A DNA stretch of 64,000 bases from Mesorhizobium onobrychidis (GTDB lineage Bacteria > Pseudomonadota > Alphaproteobacteria > Rhizobiales > Rhizobiaceae): assembly GCF_024707545.1 (NCBI RefSeq), contig NZ_CP062229.1, forward strand, positions 434,001 through 498,000, read 5' to 3'. Position numbers and translations under genes: made by a program. Positions 1-9,563 of this stretch are shown here, piece by piece (positions within the stretch are counted from its first letter, which is position 1; each line of letters begins with the position of its first letter). Under the pieces are notes generated by a model that had not been told where the DNA came from, searched no databases, and saw only the letters and a list, made by a program, of their open reading frames with translations.

Positions 1-1107
<1,107 letters not shown>

Positions 1108-1274
1108 TCACGCCTGACAGCAGTTGGCGGGGTCGGCCTCCCCGCAGATTGACGAGCCTGATCAAGCCCGTCAATAACAAGCGGAGCCAGTCACGCCAGC
1201 GTCGCGCTGCCCCTCACCCTTACGCTCTCCCCGTCAAGAACGCGGAGAAGGATCGCCAGCGTTGCAACCACTGC

Positions 1275-1303
1275 CCTTCTCCCCGCTCTTCACGGGGAGA
1301 AGG
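1275..1303. repeat. Intergenic palindrome (rhizobial REP-like hairpin)
   Basis: An 11-bp perfect inverted repeat (CCTTCTCCCCG at 1275-1285, CGGGGAGAAGG at 1293-1303) has a 7-nt loop. A degraded second copy of the same motif lies at about 1225-1255. The hairpin sits between the binding-protein gene and the ATPase gene of one transport operon. It has no T-tract, so it looks like a dispersed repeat or an mRNA-stabilising hairpin more than a terminator. Such CCCTCATCCG...CTTCTCCCC elements are familiar from rhizobial genomes. Confidence 0.7.
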
Positions 1304-1339
1304 TGCCGGCAGGCGGATGAGGGGCAGCGCCGACGACGC

Positions 1340-2302
1340 TCAGTTTCCAGACATCGCCTTCAGATTGGCGGCATAGGCGTCGACATCGTCCTTGCCGATG
1401 ATCTTGGTCGGCACGATGATCAATCCGTCGGCGGGAACACCCGACTTGTCGCCCTTGAGATAGGCGGCCATCAGCTTCATGCCTTGATAGGCCCACTCGA
1501 AGGGCTGCTGGACCACCGTGGCGGCAACGGTGCCTTCCTTGACGCCGCCCAGCGTGATCGGATCGTCGTCGAAGCCGACGACCGTGATCTGACCGAGCTT
1601 GCCGGCGTCGCGCAGCGCTTCATAGATACGCGGCGTGTTGTAGGAATAGAAGCCGACCATGCAGGTGACGTCGGGGCTGGCGACCAGCGCGTCCTCGACG
1701 TTCTTCTTGGCGCGGGCCTGGTCGATGTCGTCGCCACGCACGTCGATCAGCTCGATCTTGGTGCCGGCGAGCCCTTCCTTCATGCCCTCGATGCGCTCCT
1801 TGGCATTATCGGCGCCGAGCAGGCCGACGAAGCCGAGGCATTTGCCGCCGTCGGGCATCGCCTTCTTGGCGATCTCGGCCGCCTGCTTGCCGGCATCGAT
1901 GTTGGACGAGCCGATATAGGCGACCCGCTTGGTCTGCGGCGCGTCGCTGTCGGTGGTGAACAGCGCCGTCTCCGAGGCGATCTTGTTGAGCCCGTCGGTA
2001 GACGTCTTGGGATCAACGGCCGAAACCATGATCGCCTTGACGCCGGCCGTCACCAGATCGTCCATCAGCCGCTGCTGGATGGCGACCGATGACTGCTCCG
2101 GATATTTGAGCTCGAGATTGTAGTCGGGCAGTTCGGCCTGGGCCTTCTTGACGCCGGCTTCGGCCGCCTTCCAGAAATCGGAAGCGCCGTTGACGACGAA
2201 GGCCAGCGTCGGTTTATCCTGGGCACGGGCAATCGCCGTGATGGACAGGCCGAGAGCCAAGGCCGCGGCAGCGACGGACGCATTTCGTATCGCAGATTTC
2301 AT
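1340..2302 (-). CDS. Periplasmic sugar-binding protein of ABC transporter (RbsB-like)
   Basis: This substrate-binding protein (320 aa) captures a sugar in the periplasm and delivers it to the importer whose ATPase follows at 1-1107. It has an N-terminal signal peptide (MKSAIRNASVAAAALALGLS, cleaved near ARAQ). The body is typical of the type-I periplasmic fold: FVVNGASDFWKAAEAGVKKA at the N-lobe, a middle VGFDDDPITLGGV segment and a C-terminal VPTKIIGKDDVDAY. The start at 2302 is chosen because GGGAGG lies 6 nt upstream. A frame extension to 2329 adds nine residues before the signal peptide and has no ribosome site. The gene is divergent from the LacI regulator at 2911, which probably controls it. 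The exact sugar is unknown. Confidence 0.9.
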   Translation of the reverse strand: MKSAIRNASVAAAALALGLSITAIARAQDKPTLAFVVNGASDFWKAAEAGVKKAQAELPDYNLELKYPEQSSVAIQQRLMDDLVTAGVKAIMVSAVDPKTSTDGLNKIASETALFTTDSDAPQTKRVAYIGSSNIDAGKQAAEIAKKAMPDGGKCLGFVGLLGADNAKERIEGMKEGLAGTKIELIDVRGDDIDQARAKKNVEDALVASPDVTCMVGFYSYNTPRIYEALRDAGKLGQITVVGFDDDPITLGGVKEGTVAATVVQQPFEWAYQGMKLMAAYLKGDKSGVPADGLIIVPTKIIGKDDVDAYAANLKAMSGN

Positions 2303-2910
2303 GTTCAACCTCCCATTTGATTCAGTCATTTTTCGCTGATCTGAACTTGTCGGATGCGGCTGGACGCCTCCTCCTCAAGGGGTGCTGGCAGCGAAAGAAC
2401 GGCGCCATTCCAGCCGCGATTTTGGACTTTAGAGACTCATTGGCTGTTCGTATAGTCGGATTTGTCTGACATTTCCGTAATTGCGTGGCGTTGCTTTGCC
2501 GGCCCAAGAGCCGCGGATGCCGCGCCACGCGCCTGCTTCCCGTCATGGCCCGTTCGGTCCCGAGCCGGGCATGACGAATTGACAATAGAACGCTTACGCC
2601 TATTAGTAAATAGTATTAGTCTCTGGTTGGAAACCTGGTGCCGCTGGCGAATGGCTGCCTGCCGTGTGGTGAGAAAGGGAGGCTTCCTAGTCCGTTTAGC
2701 GGCCTTGAAATTGGGTCACATTCCCAATCTTCCAGAAACCGCGTATCGCTCTCTCCCCGCTACTAGCCATTCGGCTGCCAGGATGATAATAATGATTAAT
2801 CGAGTGCCTGTTTTATAAACGCGAAGCGTCGTCGGGCGCGCCCCACCGTCTTTAATGACGTCCAGGACGACCTCTGGTTAGCCAAGCCCTGAATTTGGAA
2901 ACACAATGCC
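2303..2910. other. Divergent intergenic region between transporter operon and lacI-type gene
   Basis: These 608 bases hold no convincing gene. They should carry the promoters of both flanking transcription units. A short palindrome TGTCTGACA lies at 2463-2471, and a TATACG-like -10 candidate for the leftward operon is nearby. The stretch 2600-2625 is AT-rich with the repeated word TATTAGT. A near-perfect inverted repeat is listed separately at 2541-2576. No classical LacI operator with a central CG could be identified with confidence. Confidence 0.5.
2541..2576. repeat. Imperfect inverted repeat (REP-like)
   Basis: CGTCATGGCCCG at 2541-2552 and CCGGGCATGACG at 2565-2576 form a 12-bp stem with one or two mismatches and a 12-nt loop. 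No T-tract follows. It lies between divergent promoters, so a terminator is unlikely; a dispersed palindromic repeat is the more probable explanation. Confidence 0.5.
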
Positions 2911-4050
2911 ATGAGCGAACCGACGGATCTGCGCGATCCTGCCCTTGAACCTTCCCGGCGTCGAAAGCCATCGGCCAAGAATCCCAAGGGTCGCGTCACC
3001 ATGACCGATATCGCCAGGGCCGCCGGCTGCTCGCAGGCGACGGTTTCGTTCGTCCTCAACAACACACCGGGCATAAGGCTCTCGCAGCAGACCCGCGAAC
3101 GGGTGATCGAGGCCGCGCGGGGTCTCGGCTATGCGCCACCAGCCTTCTCTGCTCTTCGCAGCCCTATCGCCTCGTTCGAGGGGCTGGACGGGGTGATCGG
3201 CTTCGCGGTCGATCAACTGGCGACCAGCCCCGAGGCGGTCGTCGCCATCGAAGGCGCGAGACAGGCCTCGTGGAATGCCGGCAATGTCGTGCTGGTCGCG
3301 CAGACTTTAGGGGATTCCGTCATGGAGCCGCGCGCGATTGCGGCACTGACCAAGCGAGGCATTTCGGCGCTGATCTACATGACCATCTTCACGCGCGAGA
3401 TCGCCGCGCCCGACTATCTCTACGACCTCGATATCCCGGTCATCCTGCTCAATTGCTATACCGCCGACTACGCCTTCCCCGCCGTGGTGCCGAGCGAAAT
3501 CGCCGGCGGGCAGAGCTCCACCCGCCACCTGATCAGCCATGGCCACCGCCGCATCGCCACCATCACCGGCGAGCCGTGGATGCAGGCGGCGCAGGATCGG
3601 TTGAAGGGCTACCGCCGGGCGCTGGCGACGGCCGACATCCCGTTCGATGCGGAGCTGGTGGTCGAGGGCGACTGGTCGGCGAGCGCCGGCTACGCCGCGA
3701 CCGTCAAGCTTCTGGCGCTCAAGGACCGCCCAACCGCAATCTTCTGCCAGAACGACCGCACCGCGATCGGCTGCTACGAAGCGCTGAAGGAAGCCGGCCT
3801 GCACATCCCTGGGGATATTTCCGTGATCGGCTATGACGACGAGGAAATCGCCCGGCATCTGTTCCCGCCTTTGACGACGTCGATCCTGCCGCATTTGGCG
3901 ATGGGGCAATGGGCGATCGAGCAATTGGAAGTCCCTGCACCGCCCGGCCGCGGCCGCTACCCCATTACCAAGCTTGAATGCCCGCTGGTCGAGCGGGAAT
4001 CGGTCAGTGCTGTGGCGCCTGGGCGCACACACGGACTGACAGCCAGCTGA
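2911..4050 (+). CDS. LacI family transcriptional regulator
   Basis: This DNA-binding repressor/activator (379 aa) probably controls the divergent sugar transporter operon. The helix-turn-helix is at about residues 30-51 (TMTDIARAAGCSQATVSFVLNN), followed by the hinge RERVIEAARGLGY. The rest is a periplasmic-binding-protein-like effector domain with the typical late motifs IFCQNDRTAIGCYEALKEAG and DISVIGYDDEEIARHLFPPLTT. The N-terminus carries about 28 basic or polar residues before the usual LacI start, so translation could instead begin at the ATG at 3001 (MTDIARA). Neither start has a strong ribosome site. The inducer is unknown. Confidence 0.9.
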   Translation: MSEPTDLRDPALEPSRRRKPSAKNPKGRVTMTDIARAAGCSQATVSFVLNNTPGIRLSQQTRERVIEAARGLGYAPPAFSALRSPIASFEGLDGVIGFAVDQLATSPEAVVAIEGARQASWNAGNVVLVAQTLGDSVMEPRAIAALTKRGISALIYMTIFTREIAAPDYLYDLDIPVILLNCYTADYAFPAVVPSEIAGGQSSTRHLISHGHRRIATITGEPWMQAAQDRLKGYRRALATADIPFDAELVVEGDWSASAGYAATVKLLALKDRPTAIFCQNDRTAIGCYEALKEAGLHIPGDISVIGYDDEEIARHLFPPLTTSILPHLAMGQWAIEQLEVPAPPGRGRYPITKLECPLVERESVSAVAPGRTHGLTAS

Positions 4051-4331
4051 GCACCTCCAGACTTCCGTCAATGCAAGCGCCGTACTGATGCCGCTCCAAG
4101 CCAGACAGGCGCCCCCGCAAAGGGCGATGGCCCCGAAATTGTCTCCTGGCATGGTGGATCGGGATTCTTGTATCCCGAGTTCTGCGGATTGACATACGGT
4201 TTGCTGCAGTCTGGTTGTGGCGAAATCCTGGATCCAAGGGTAAATCTGATCTGGTTCGCCGTTCCGCGCCGGCCTTCGAGCCCGATTTCCTCGCTGACCC
4301 GGATCGGCAACCCGCCAGGAGTTATACTGCC

Positions 4332-5264
4332 ATGAAGCTCCAGCATCGCCATGACCCGCCGCGCGATTTCGTCGGTTACGGCCGGCGGCCGCCGCAGATC
4401 ATCTGGCCGGACGGACGTCTGGTCGCAGTCAATCTCGTGGTCTGCTACGAGGAAGGGTCGGAATATTCGCTGTTCGAGGGCGACGACCATAGCGATGGCT
4501 GGGGCGAATATCCGTTGTCGGCGCCGGCCGGCATCCGCGATCTCGGCACCGAAACGCATTTCGAGTATGGCAGCCGCGTCGGCATCTGGCGCATCGCCAG
4601 ACTGCTCGAGCGACACGGTGTCCACGCCACGATCTCGAGCTGTGCCGAGGCGCTGCGGCGCAACCCGGAGGTGACGGCATGGCTGCGCCAATCGGGTCAC
4701 GATCTGCTCGGCCATGGCCTGCGCTGGACCGAACAATGGACCCTGAGCCGCGACGAGGAGCGCGGCCATCTGCAGCGCGCCGTCGCGCTGTTCATCGAGC
4801 TGCTCGGCGAGCGCCCGATCGGCTGGAACAGCCGTTCCTTTCCCAGCGTCAACACGCGCGACCTCCTGATCGAGGAAGGCGGCTTCCTGTATGATTCGGA
4901 TCCGTGCAACGACGACCTGCCCTATTTCGTGCCGGCACAGAACGGGCGCCTTCTGGTCGTGCCCTATTCCAAGACCTTGAACGACAGCCGCTATCTCGTC
5001 AGCCCCGGCTATGTGACGCCCAAAGACTTTGTGGACAACGTCGAAGCCTATCTGGACTTCCTGATCAGGGAAGCCAGGAAAGAAGGCGGGCGAATGATGA
5101 CGATAGCAATCCATGCGCGGTGGACCGGCCAACCCAACCGGGCCGCAGCATTGGAAGGCATAATCGAGACGGTTCTGTCCAGGCCGGAGGCCGTCTTCAT
5201 GCGCCGCAACGATATCGCCCGTTATTGGCTGTCGCTGTTTCCGGCCGAGGGCGAAGCGCCATGA
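4332..5264 (+). CDS. Polysaccharide deacetylase family protein, PuuE/allantoinase-like clade
   Basis: This predicted metal-dependent amidohydrolase (310 aa) has the NodB fold. The first motif is CYEEGSE, where classical chitin deacetylases have TxDD, and the second is GHGLRWTEQW; the EEG-E plus HGxRW pair is characteristic of the PuuE-like (allantoinase/urate catabolism) branch. Later motifs are GWNSRSFPSVNTRDLL and YDSDPCNDDLPYF. The start at 4332 is preceded by AGGAG with 10-nt spacing; the longer frame from 4215 adds 39 residues unlike the family. It lies 281 bp after the LacI gene on the same strand, so co-regulation is possible but not shown. An amide or cyclic imide substrate is inferred from the clade only. 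Confidence 0.8.
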   Translation: MKLQHRHDPPRDFVGYGRRPPQIIWPDGRLVAVNLVVCYEEGSEYSLFEGDDHSDGWGEYPLSAPAGIRDLGTETHFEYGSRVGIWRIARLLERHGVHATISSCAEALRRNPEVTAWLRQSGHDLLGHGLRWTEQWTLSRDEERGHLQRAVALFIELLGERPIGWNSRSFPSVNTRDLLIEEGGFLYDSDPCNDDLPYFVPAQNGRLLVVPYSKTLNDSRYLVSPGYVTPKDFVDNVEAYLDFLIREARKEGGRMMTIAIHARWTGQPNRAAALEGIIETVLSRPEAVFMRRNDIARYWLSLFPAEGEAP

Positions 5265-5297
5265 GCCAACGTCCAACTCGCATGGCGAACGGCATCC

Positions 5298-5621
5298 TTA
5301 AGCATCGGTGCGGGAAGGGAATTGCTCACCCCAACGGCATAACGCCTCTGCTCCAGCATTGAGCGCCGCTCCGCTTTCTGTCAACGAATAGACGACCTTA
5401 GTCGGCGATCCCGGATAGACTTCTCGGTTCACAAGCCCGTCAGCCTCCAGTTCGCGTAATTGCTGCGTCAGCATCTTTTCACTGATCGCCGGAATCGACT
5501 GCCTCAACCGGCCGAACCTGCGAGATGCCTTTCCAAACTCGCAAAGAATATCCACTTTCCACTTCCCTTCGATCGCCTTGATCGCGGTTGCGAAGCCGCA
5601 ATCGCCCGTCGGCTTATTCAT
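5298..5621 (-). CDS. HxlR family transcriptional regulator (copy 1)
   Basis: This small winged-helix regulator has 107 aa. It has the HxlR signature: GKWKVDILCEFG, then FGRLRQSIPAISEKMLTQQLRELEADGLVNR and the wing VVYSLTESG. The start at 5621 has AAGGAG 6 nt upstream. The gene is divergent from the NAD-binding dehydrogenase at 5761, the usual arrangement for an HxlR protein and its target. A close paralogue (35140-35463) with the same divergent arrangement occurs 30 kb away, and the two share a two-part box in the promoter gap. Members of this family usually sense reactive electrophiles or thiol stress through a conserved Cys; ILCEFG here carries a candidate. Confidence 0.92.
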   Translation of the reverse strand: MNKPTGDCGFATAIKAIEGKWKVDILCEFGKASRRFGRLRQSIPAISEKMLTQQLRELEADGLVNREVYPGSPTKVVYSLTESGAALNAGAEALCRWGEQFPSRTDA

Positions 5622-5641
5622 GATGCTCTCCTTACCGCTGG

Positions 5642-5669
5642 GTAACCACTTACCTCCAGGTGCGTATTG
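5642..5669. promoter_or_regulatory. Putative HxlR operator, conserved at both HxlR loci
   Basis: GTAACCACTTAC (5642-5653) and GTGCGTATTG (5660-5669) are separated by 6 nt. The same two words with the same 6-nt spacing occur at 35483-35510 upstream of the paralogous HxlR gene, while the bases in between differ. The block lies 20-50 bp upstream of the HxlR start and within the divergent gap. The conservation suggests the regulator's own binding site or the core promoter. Confidence 0.55.
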
Positions 5670-5760
5670 TGCGCGCCATTCACTCCGACATACCTCTGCC
5701 CTTAACGGCAAAACCATGGCACCGCGCGCCTATTGGCATCTATTGGTATGGAGTGTTGCA

Positions 5761-6645
5761 ATGAAGCTTTCAATCAGCGTTGTGGGGACGGGTCGTATGG
5801 GATCGGCGCTCGCCCGCGCCCTGCTCCGGTCGGGATATCGGACGACGGTCTGGAACAGGACGAAACAGAAGGCCGAACCGCTGGCCGCGCTCGGCGCCAC
5901 TGTCGCGGGGTCCGTCCTGGAAGCTGTCAATGCGGCTGAAATTATCATTGTGAACGTAAGCGACTACCAGGCAACCGCTGCAGTTCTGCACGACGAGGCC
6001 GTTGCTTCAGCCATTCGCGGCAAGCTGGTCGTGGAACTCACTTCGGGAACGCCGCATGGCGCACGCGAAGCCGCTGAATGGTTTGCCGAGCACGGAGCCA
6101 GCTATCTCGATGGCGCGATCATGGCCACGCCGGATTTCATCGGCACAGATGCCGGGACGATACTGATCTCGGGGCCAAGGCAGGCTTTCGACGCGAACGA
6201 GGAGATGTTTCGTGCCTTGGGCGGCAATGTCCAGCATATCGGGGAAGAGCCGGGACGTGCCAACGCACTTGATAGCGCGCTGCTTGCTCTCATGTGGGGC
6301 GCGCTGTTCGGCACGCTCCATGCGATCGCCGTGTGTCAGGCCGAAGAGATCGACCTCGGCGAGTTGGCTCGGCAGTGGACCGCAATAGCGCCTGTTGTTG
6401 ACGGGCTTGTCGCCGACCTCATCAACCGGACGAATGCTGGCCGTTTTGCCAGCGACGACGAGACGCTCTCGTCGATCTCCCCGCACTACGGCGCATTCCA
6501 GCATCTCCTGGAGCTGATGGAGGCGCGCAAGATCGACCGCTCTGTGGTCGACGGTTACGACGCGATCTTCCAACGGGCGATTGCAGCTGGCCACCTACAT
6601 GATGATTTTGCGGCGTTATCGCAATTTCTGGGAAAATCCAGATGA
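5761..6645 (+). CDS. NAD(P)-binding beta-hydroxyacid/imine reductase-like dehydrogenase
   Basis: This protein (294 aa) belongs to the 6-phosphogluconate/beta-hydroxyacid dehydrogenase superfamily. It starts with a Rossmann motif (SISVVGTGRMGSALARALL, residues 4-22) followed by TTVWNRT, which suggests NADP preference. It continues with the substrate loop ELTSGTPHGAREAAEWFAEHGASYLDGAIMATP, where family members normally show DAPVSGG. The catalytic Lys of classical hydroxyisobutyrate dehydrogenases is not obvious (ANALDSALLAL at the equivalent helix), which fits the imine-reductase-like branch. GGAG lies 7 nt before the ATG at 5761. It is divergent from an HxlR regulator. A second copy of this gene at 35.6-36.7 kb has been destroyed by an insertion sequence. 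Confidence 0.85.
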   Translation: MKLSISVVGTGRMGSALARALLRSGYRTTVWNRTKQKAEPLAALGATVAGSVLEAVNAAEIIIVNVSDYQATAAVLHDEAVASAIRGKLVVELTSGTPHGAREAAEWFAEHGASYLDGAIMATPDFIGTDAGTILISGPRQAFDANEEMFRALGGNVQHIGEEPGRANALDSALLALMWGALFGTLHAIAVCQAEEIDLGELARQWTAIAPVVDGLVADLINRTNAGRFASDDETLSSISPHYGAFQHLLELMEARKIDRSVVDGYDAIFQRAIAAGHLHDDFAALSQFLGKSR

Positions 6646-6828
6646 GATCTCTCCGACCTGGATTGCGAGAGGGTGACTGGCTGAGCGGATTTTCATTATG
6701 CAGTTTTCAGCCTTAGGCGGACCAAGCCTTGTCGTCAGCCAGCGGGCCTTTAACGATGAGCTGGTTGCGGCAAAGAAGAAGGCGAGCATGAGCCGAGTCA
6801 GACCAGTGATCTGCATTAGGGGAATAGG

Positions 6829-7203
6829 ATGCCTTTGACGCTTCTCATCGATTCGTATTGTGCTGCCTGGTCCGATGAAAACGCCCAGCAGCGGCGGGCG
6901 TTGCTGTTACCGATCTGGAGCGAGGGCGCGACATACACAGATCCTACAGTCCATGCGACCGGCGCGGAAGAACTGCTCGCGCACATCGCAAGAGTTCTGA
7001 CCAAGCATCCCGGTGCCCGCATCTTACGGACAAGTGACGTGGACGTTCATCATGGGATCGCACGCTTCGCGTGGAAGTTTGTGATGCCTGACGGATCGTC
7101 CTTCCCCGAGGGTTTGGATATAGCTTTCCTCGACTCCAGCCAGAAGCGAATAACACGTATCATCGGCTTTTTTGGACCGTTGGTAAGGTCTTCAGTGTCA
7201 TAG
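6829..7203 (+). CDS. NTF2/SnoaL-like protein
   Basis: This is a 124-aa single-domain protein with the cone-shaped alpha+beta NTF2-like fold. The visible pattern is a first helix (LLIDSYCAAWSDENAQQRRALLLPIW) followed by YTDPTVHATGAEELLAHIARV, then the barrel strands ARFAWKFVMPDGSSFPEGLDIAFLD and RITRIIGFFGPL. An AGGGGAATAGG purine-rich site precedes the ATG. Such proteins range from ketosteroid isomerase-like enzymes to binding proteins, and nothing here fixes a substrate. It is 183 bp downstream of the dehydrogenase on the same strand. Confidence 0.8.
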   Translation: MPLTLLIDSYCAAWSDENAQQRRALLLPIWSEGATYTDPTVHATGAEELLAHIARVLTKHPGARILRTSDVDVHHGIARFAWKFVMPDGSSFPEGLDIAFLDSSQKRITRIIGFFGPLVRSSVS

Positions 7204-7479
7204 GCCACACACCAAATTGTTCAGCCAGATCGGTTATCTCCGGCAATCACATCCCCTGTACCTCTTAAGACCGAGCGGCTACCGCATCTCGGTCCGGTCG
7301 CAAAATCGTCGCGTTAGTCCCTAAGTTCTGTTTCGCACTATTAGTCGCAGGAGAGCACTAAACGCGTGGTTCTTGACGATCTCACGCGAATTTTGCATTT
7401 TGAAAATAGCGCTACGTAGGGTGCACCGGCTTTGGGCCGACTGGGCAATGCCCGCCTGCGAACTTCAAAGGTAGCGCCT
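7204..7479. other. Intergenic region with candidate promoter for the VOC gene
   Basis: No gene is seen. TTGACG at 7373-7378 and CATTTT at 7396-7401 are 17 bp apart and could be a sigma-70 promoter for the next gene. The word TATTAGTCGCAG occurs here at 7339-7350 and again at 10489-10500. Confidence 0.35.
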
Positions 7480-8127
7480 ATGCCGAACCTCGAAAACCTT
7501 AAGAAGCAAGCCAAGCAGTATTTGCGGTGGCATCGCGAGCGGTATTATCCGGTCGCGGCCCAGATCCGGGCTGCTTTGCCACGATTTCAGCACCTCGACG
7601 ATACTCAGATACTGGAATCCAGCTTCAAGCTAAATGACGCGCAAGAACTTGTCGCGCGTCAATTGGGATTCGAGGGGTGGCAGGCGCTCAAGTCAGGAGC
7701 CCATGTCATGACCACTCAAAGCAGACAGAACGCACCCCGCCCCATTCTGAGTTCCGCCTCCGCGCAACTGTTCGTCTCCGACATCAAAGCGTCGTGTGGC
7801 TTTTTCGCGGACAAACTCGGCTTTGCAATCGACTTCGTTTATGGGGACCCACCATTCTACGGGCAGGTTATACGTGACAAAGCGCAGCTCGCACTGCGGC
7901 TGGTCTGCGAGCCTGTGTTTGTTGACGACATACGACAACGCGAACATCTGCTCTCCGCCTCAATTACGGTCGATACCGCAAGCGAGATCAAGCGACTCTT
8001 TCTGGATTTCCAAGCCGCCGGAGTGGATTTTCACCAGACGCTCAAGAAAGAGCCGTGGGGTGCTCGAAATTTCATTATTCTGGACCCGGACGGAAATCTC
8101 ATACTATTTGCTGGTCCGGCCGACTGA
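7480..8127 (+). CDS. VOC (glyoxalase/bleomycin resistance) superfamily protein with N-terminal helical region
   Basis: This 215-aa protein has two parts. Residues 1-75 are helical and charged (NLENLKKQAKQYLRWHRERY, then LNDAQELVARQLGFEGWQAL), a leader seen on a subgroup of glyoxalase-like proteins. Residues 95-215 form a single vicinal-oxygen-chelate module (SAQLFVSDIKASCGFFADKLGF ... ARNFIILDPDGNLILFAGP). Two such modules normally make one active site, so a homodimer is expected. The start at 7480 is preceded by AAAGGTAG and begins the conserved leader; an in-frame GTG-less extension to 7432 lacks support. Function could be resistance or isomerisation; the substrate is unknown. Confidence 0.85.
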   Translation: MPNLENLKKQAKQYLRWHRERYYPVAAQIRAALPRFQHLDDTQILESSFKLNDAQELVARQLGFEGWQALKSGAHVMTTQSRQNAPRPILSSASAQLFVSDIKASCGFFADKLGFAIDFVYGDPPFYGQVIRDKAQLALRLVCEPVFVDDIRQREHLLSASITVDTASEIKRLFLDFQAAGVDFHQTLKKEPWGARNFIILDPDGNLILFAGPAD

Positions 8128-8160
8128 ACATATCCTCGAATCTCCGGGCACCGCCCTGGA

Positions 8161-8215
8161 TTGTCGCAAAACTCCTACAGACCGTGTGTCGCAGGTTTTA
8201 GGAGCTTTGCGACAA
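8161..8215. terminator. Long inverted repeat between convergent genes, likely bidirectional terminator
   Basis: TTGTCGCAAAACTCCT (8161-8176) pairs with AGGAGCTTTGCGACAA (8200-8215), a 16-bp stem with one mismatch and a 23-nt loop. It lies exactly between the rightward VOC gene and the leftward ddl gene. T-rich bases occur within the arms and loop rather than as a clean U-tract, so it may act as a bidirectional terminator or a protective 3' hairpin. Confidence 0.55.
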
Positions 8216-8226
8216 AGCCTTCGCCA

Positions 8227-9303
8227 TCAAGCTGATCGACCGGCACGTGCCAGCCCGTGCGCCACCAGCCGATCGATAATCTCCGGGTAGCTGACGCCGC
8301 TTGCCGCCATTGCCTTGGAATACATGCTGATATCGGTGAAACCGGGAATGGTGTTGAGCTCGTTGATGAGGACGCGCATGTCGGGGGTCACGAAGAAATC
8401 AACGCGGGCCATGCCGTCGCAGCCGACCGCACGGAAGGCCTTTGCTGCCATCGCGCGGATATTGCCTTCGATCTCCTGCGGCAGTTCGGCCCGGACTTTC
8501 AGCGCGGCGCCGTGCTCATCGATATATTTGGCGTCGTAGCTGTAGAAACCGTGGCTCTGTGCCGGCACGATCTCGCCGGGACGGGAAACGAAGAGGCCGC
8601 CTTCCGTATCCTCCAGCACGCTGCATTCGATCTCGCGACCTTGAATGAACTCTTCGGCCAGCAGCTTGCGGTCGTGCCTAAAGCCTTCTGTCAGCGCTGC
8701 CTCGTAGTCTTTTTCAGCCGAAACCTTGCTGACGCCGACAGAGGAGCCCTGTCGGGCCGGTTTGATGAAAAGCGGAAGCCCAAGCGCGCTCTGCAGTTCC
8801 GCAAAGGCCAGCGCGCCGCCGTGGTGGATTGTGACGGACCGCGCGGCGGGCAAGCCCGCCTCGTACAGCAGCCGCTTGGCAATGTCCTTGTCGAGGGCTG
8901 CGGCCGAACCGAGAATACCGCAGCCGGCGAGCGGCACGCGCGCCACTTCCGCCAGCCCCTGCACTGAGCCGTCCTCGCCGTGGAGGCCGTGCAAGGCGGG
9001 AAACAGGATGTCGATGTCAGGCAGTTCGTGGGCCGCGCCATGGGTCGGGATCGCCATCATCCGTCCCTGTCCGCCCGGCACGAGGCAGACTTCGGTACCG
9101 CTCGACGGTTTCGCCAGCGTGCCGCCCTCGAGGCTGCTCAGCAGCCATTGTCCTTCGCGGGTGACGAAGATGGGAACGGCATCGTATTTCGCGGGTTCCA
9201 GCGCACGCAGGATATTGGTTGCCGACAGCACCGAAACGTCATGCTCGGCGGAGCGTCCGCCAAAGAGCACGGCAATGCGCAGTCTTTTCGAGGTGTCGGC
9301 CAT
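8227..9303 (-). CDS. ddl: D-alanine--D-alanine ligase
   Basis: This ATP-grasp enzyme (358 aa) joins two D-alanines for peptidoglycan precursors in the cytoplasm. All family landmarks are present: GGRSAEHDVSVLSA near the N-terminus, the LHGLHGEDGSVQG loop, the ATP-binding KPARQGSSVGVSKV, EFIQGREIECSVL, and the C-terminal INELNTIPGFTDISMYSKA with the metal ligands. The loop HGFYSYDAKY retains the Tyr and Lys of D-Ala-D-Ala ligases, so a D-Ala-D-Lac enzyme is unlikely. The start at 9303 has GGAGA about 6 nt upstream. It is not in a mur/fts cluster here, so it may be a second, DdlA-type copy. Confidence 0.95.
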   Translation of the reverse strand: MADTSKRLRIAVLFGGRSAEHDVSVLSATNILRALEPAKYDAVPIFVTREGQWLLSSLEGGTLAKPSSGTEVCLVPGGQGRMMAIPTHGAAHELPDIDILFPALHGLHGEDGSVQGLAEVARVPLAGCGILGSAAALDKDIAKRLLYEAGLPAARSVTIHHGGALAFAELQSALGLPLFIKPARQGSSVGVSKVSAEKDYEAALTEGFRHDRKLLAEEFIQGREIECSVLEDTEGGLFVSRPGEIVPAQSHGFYSYDAKYIDEHGAALKVRAELPQEIEGNIRAMAAKAFRAVGCDGMARVDFFVTPDMRVLINELNTIPGFTDISMYSKAMAASGVSYPEIIDRLVAHGLARAGRSA

Positions 9304-9539
9304 GAGCGTCTCCAAAATGGTCTGGCAGAAATGCCGGCGGCAGGGTCCGAATCTCGGTGCGCAGCCCGATCGTTTGCCGACGAAAGCACAGCCTTCAAGC
9401 CCTGTCTGAGAAGGGGTGCTTTGGTTCGGTCTCCTCCCCAGTGCTCCTCTTATTGAAGCGAGCGCAGCATGAGACCTGAATAGGGAGAGAATACGCTGCC
9501 CTCTGCTCTGCTTCGCAAATAGCTGAGGTTGCCTTAATC

Positions 9540-9555
9540 ATAAATCTGTGTTTAT
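9540..9555. promoter_or_regulatory. Candidate ArsR operator
   Basis: ATAAATCTGTGTTTAT carries ATAAA/TTTAT arms 6 nt apart and is embedded in a directly repeated ATCATAA word (9537-9543 and 9553-9559). It lies just before the ArsR start at 9564, a usual place for autoregulation in this family. The assignment rests on position and symmetry only. Confidence 0.4.
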
Positions 9556-9563
9556 CATAAGTC

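Noticed and set aside
1225..1303. Possible CRISPR-like or tandem array in the GGGGAGAAGG region
   Set aside because: Only two degenerate hairpin units without spacers; fits a dispersed rhizobial repeat.
2462..2818. 118-codon frame in the transporter/LacI gap
   Set aside because: No ribosome site, no domain, and it crosses a palindromic repeat and probable promoters.
6616..6816. Minus-strand 66-codon frame between the dehydrogenase and NTF2-like genes
   Set aside because: It overlaps the dehydrogenase end and lacks a ribosome site; the hydrophobic stretch alone is weak evidence.
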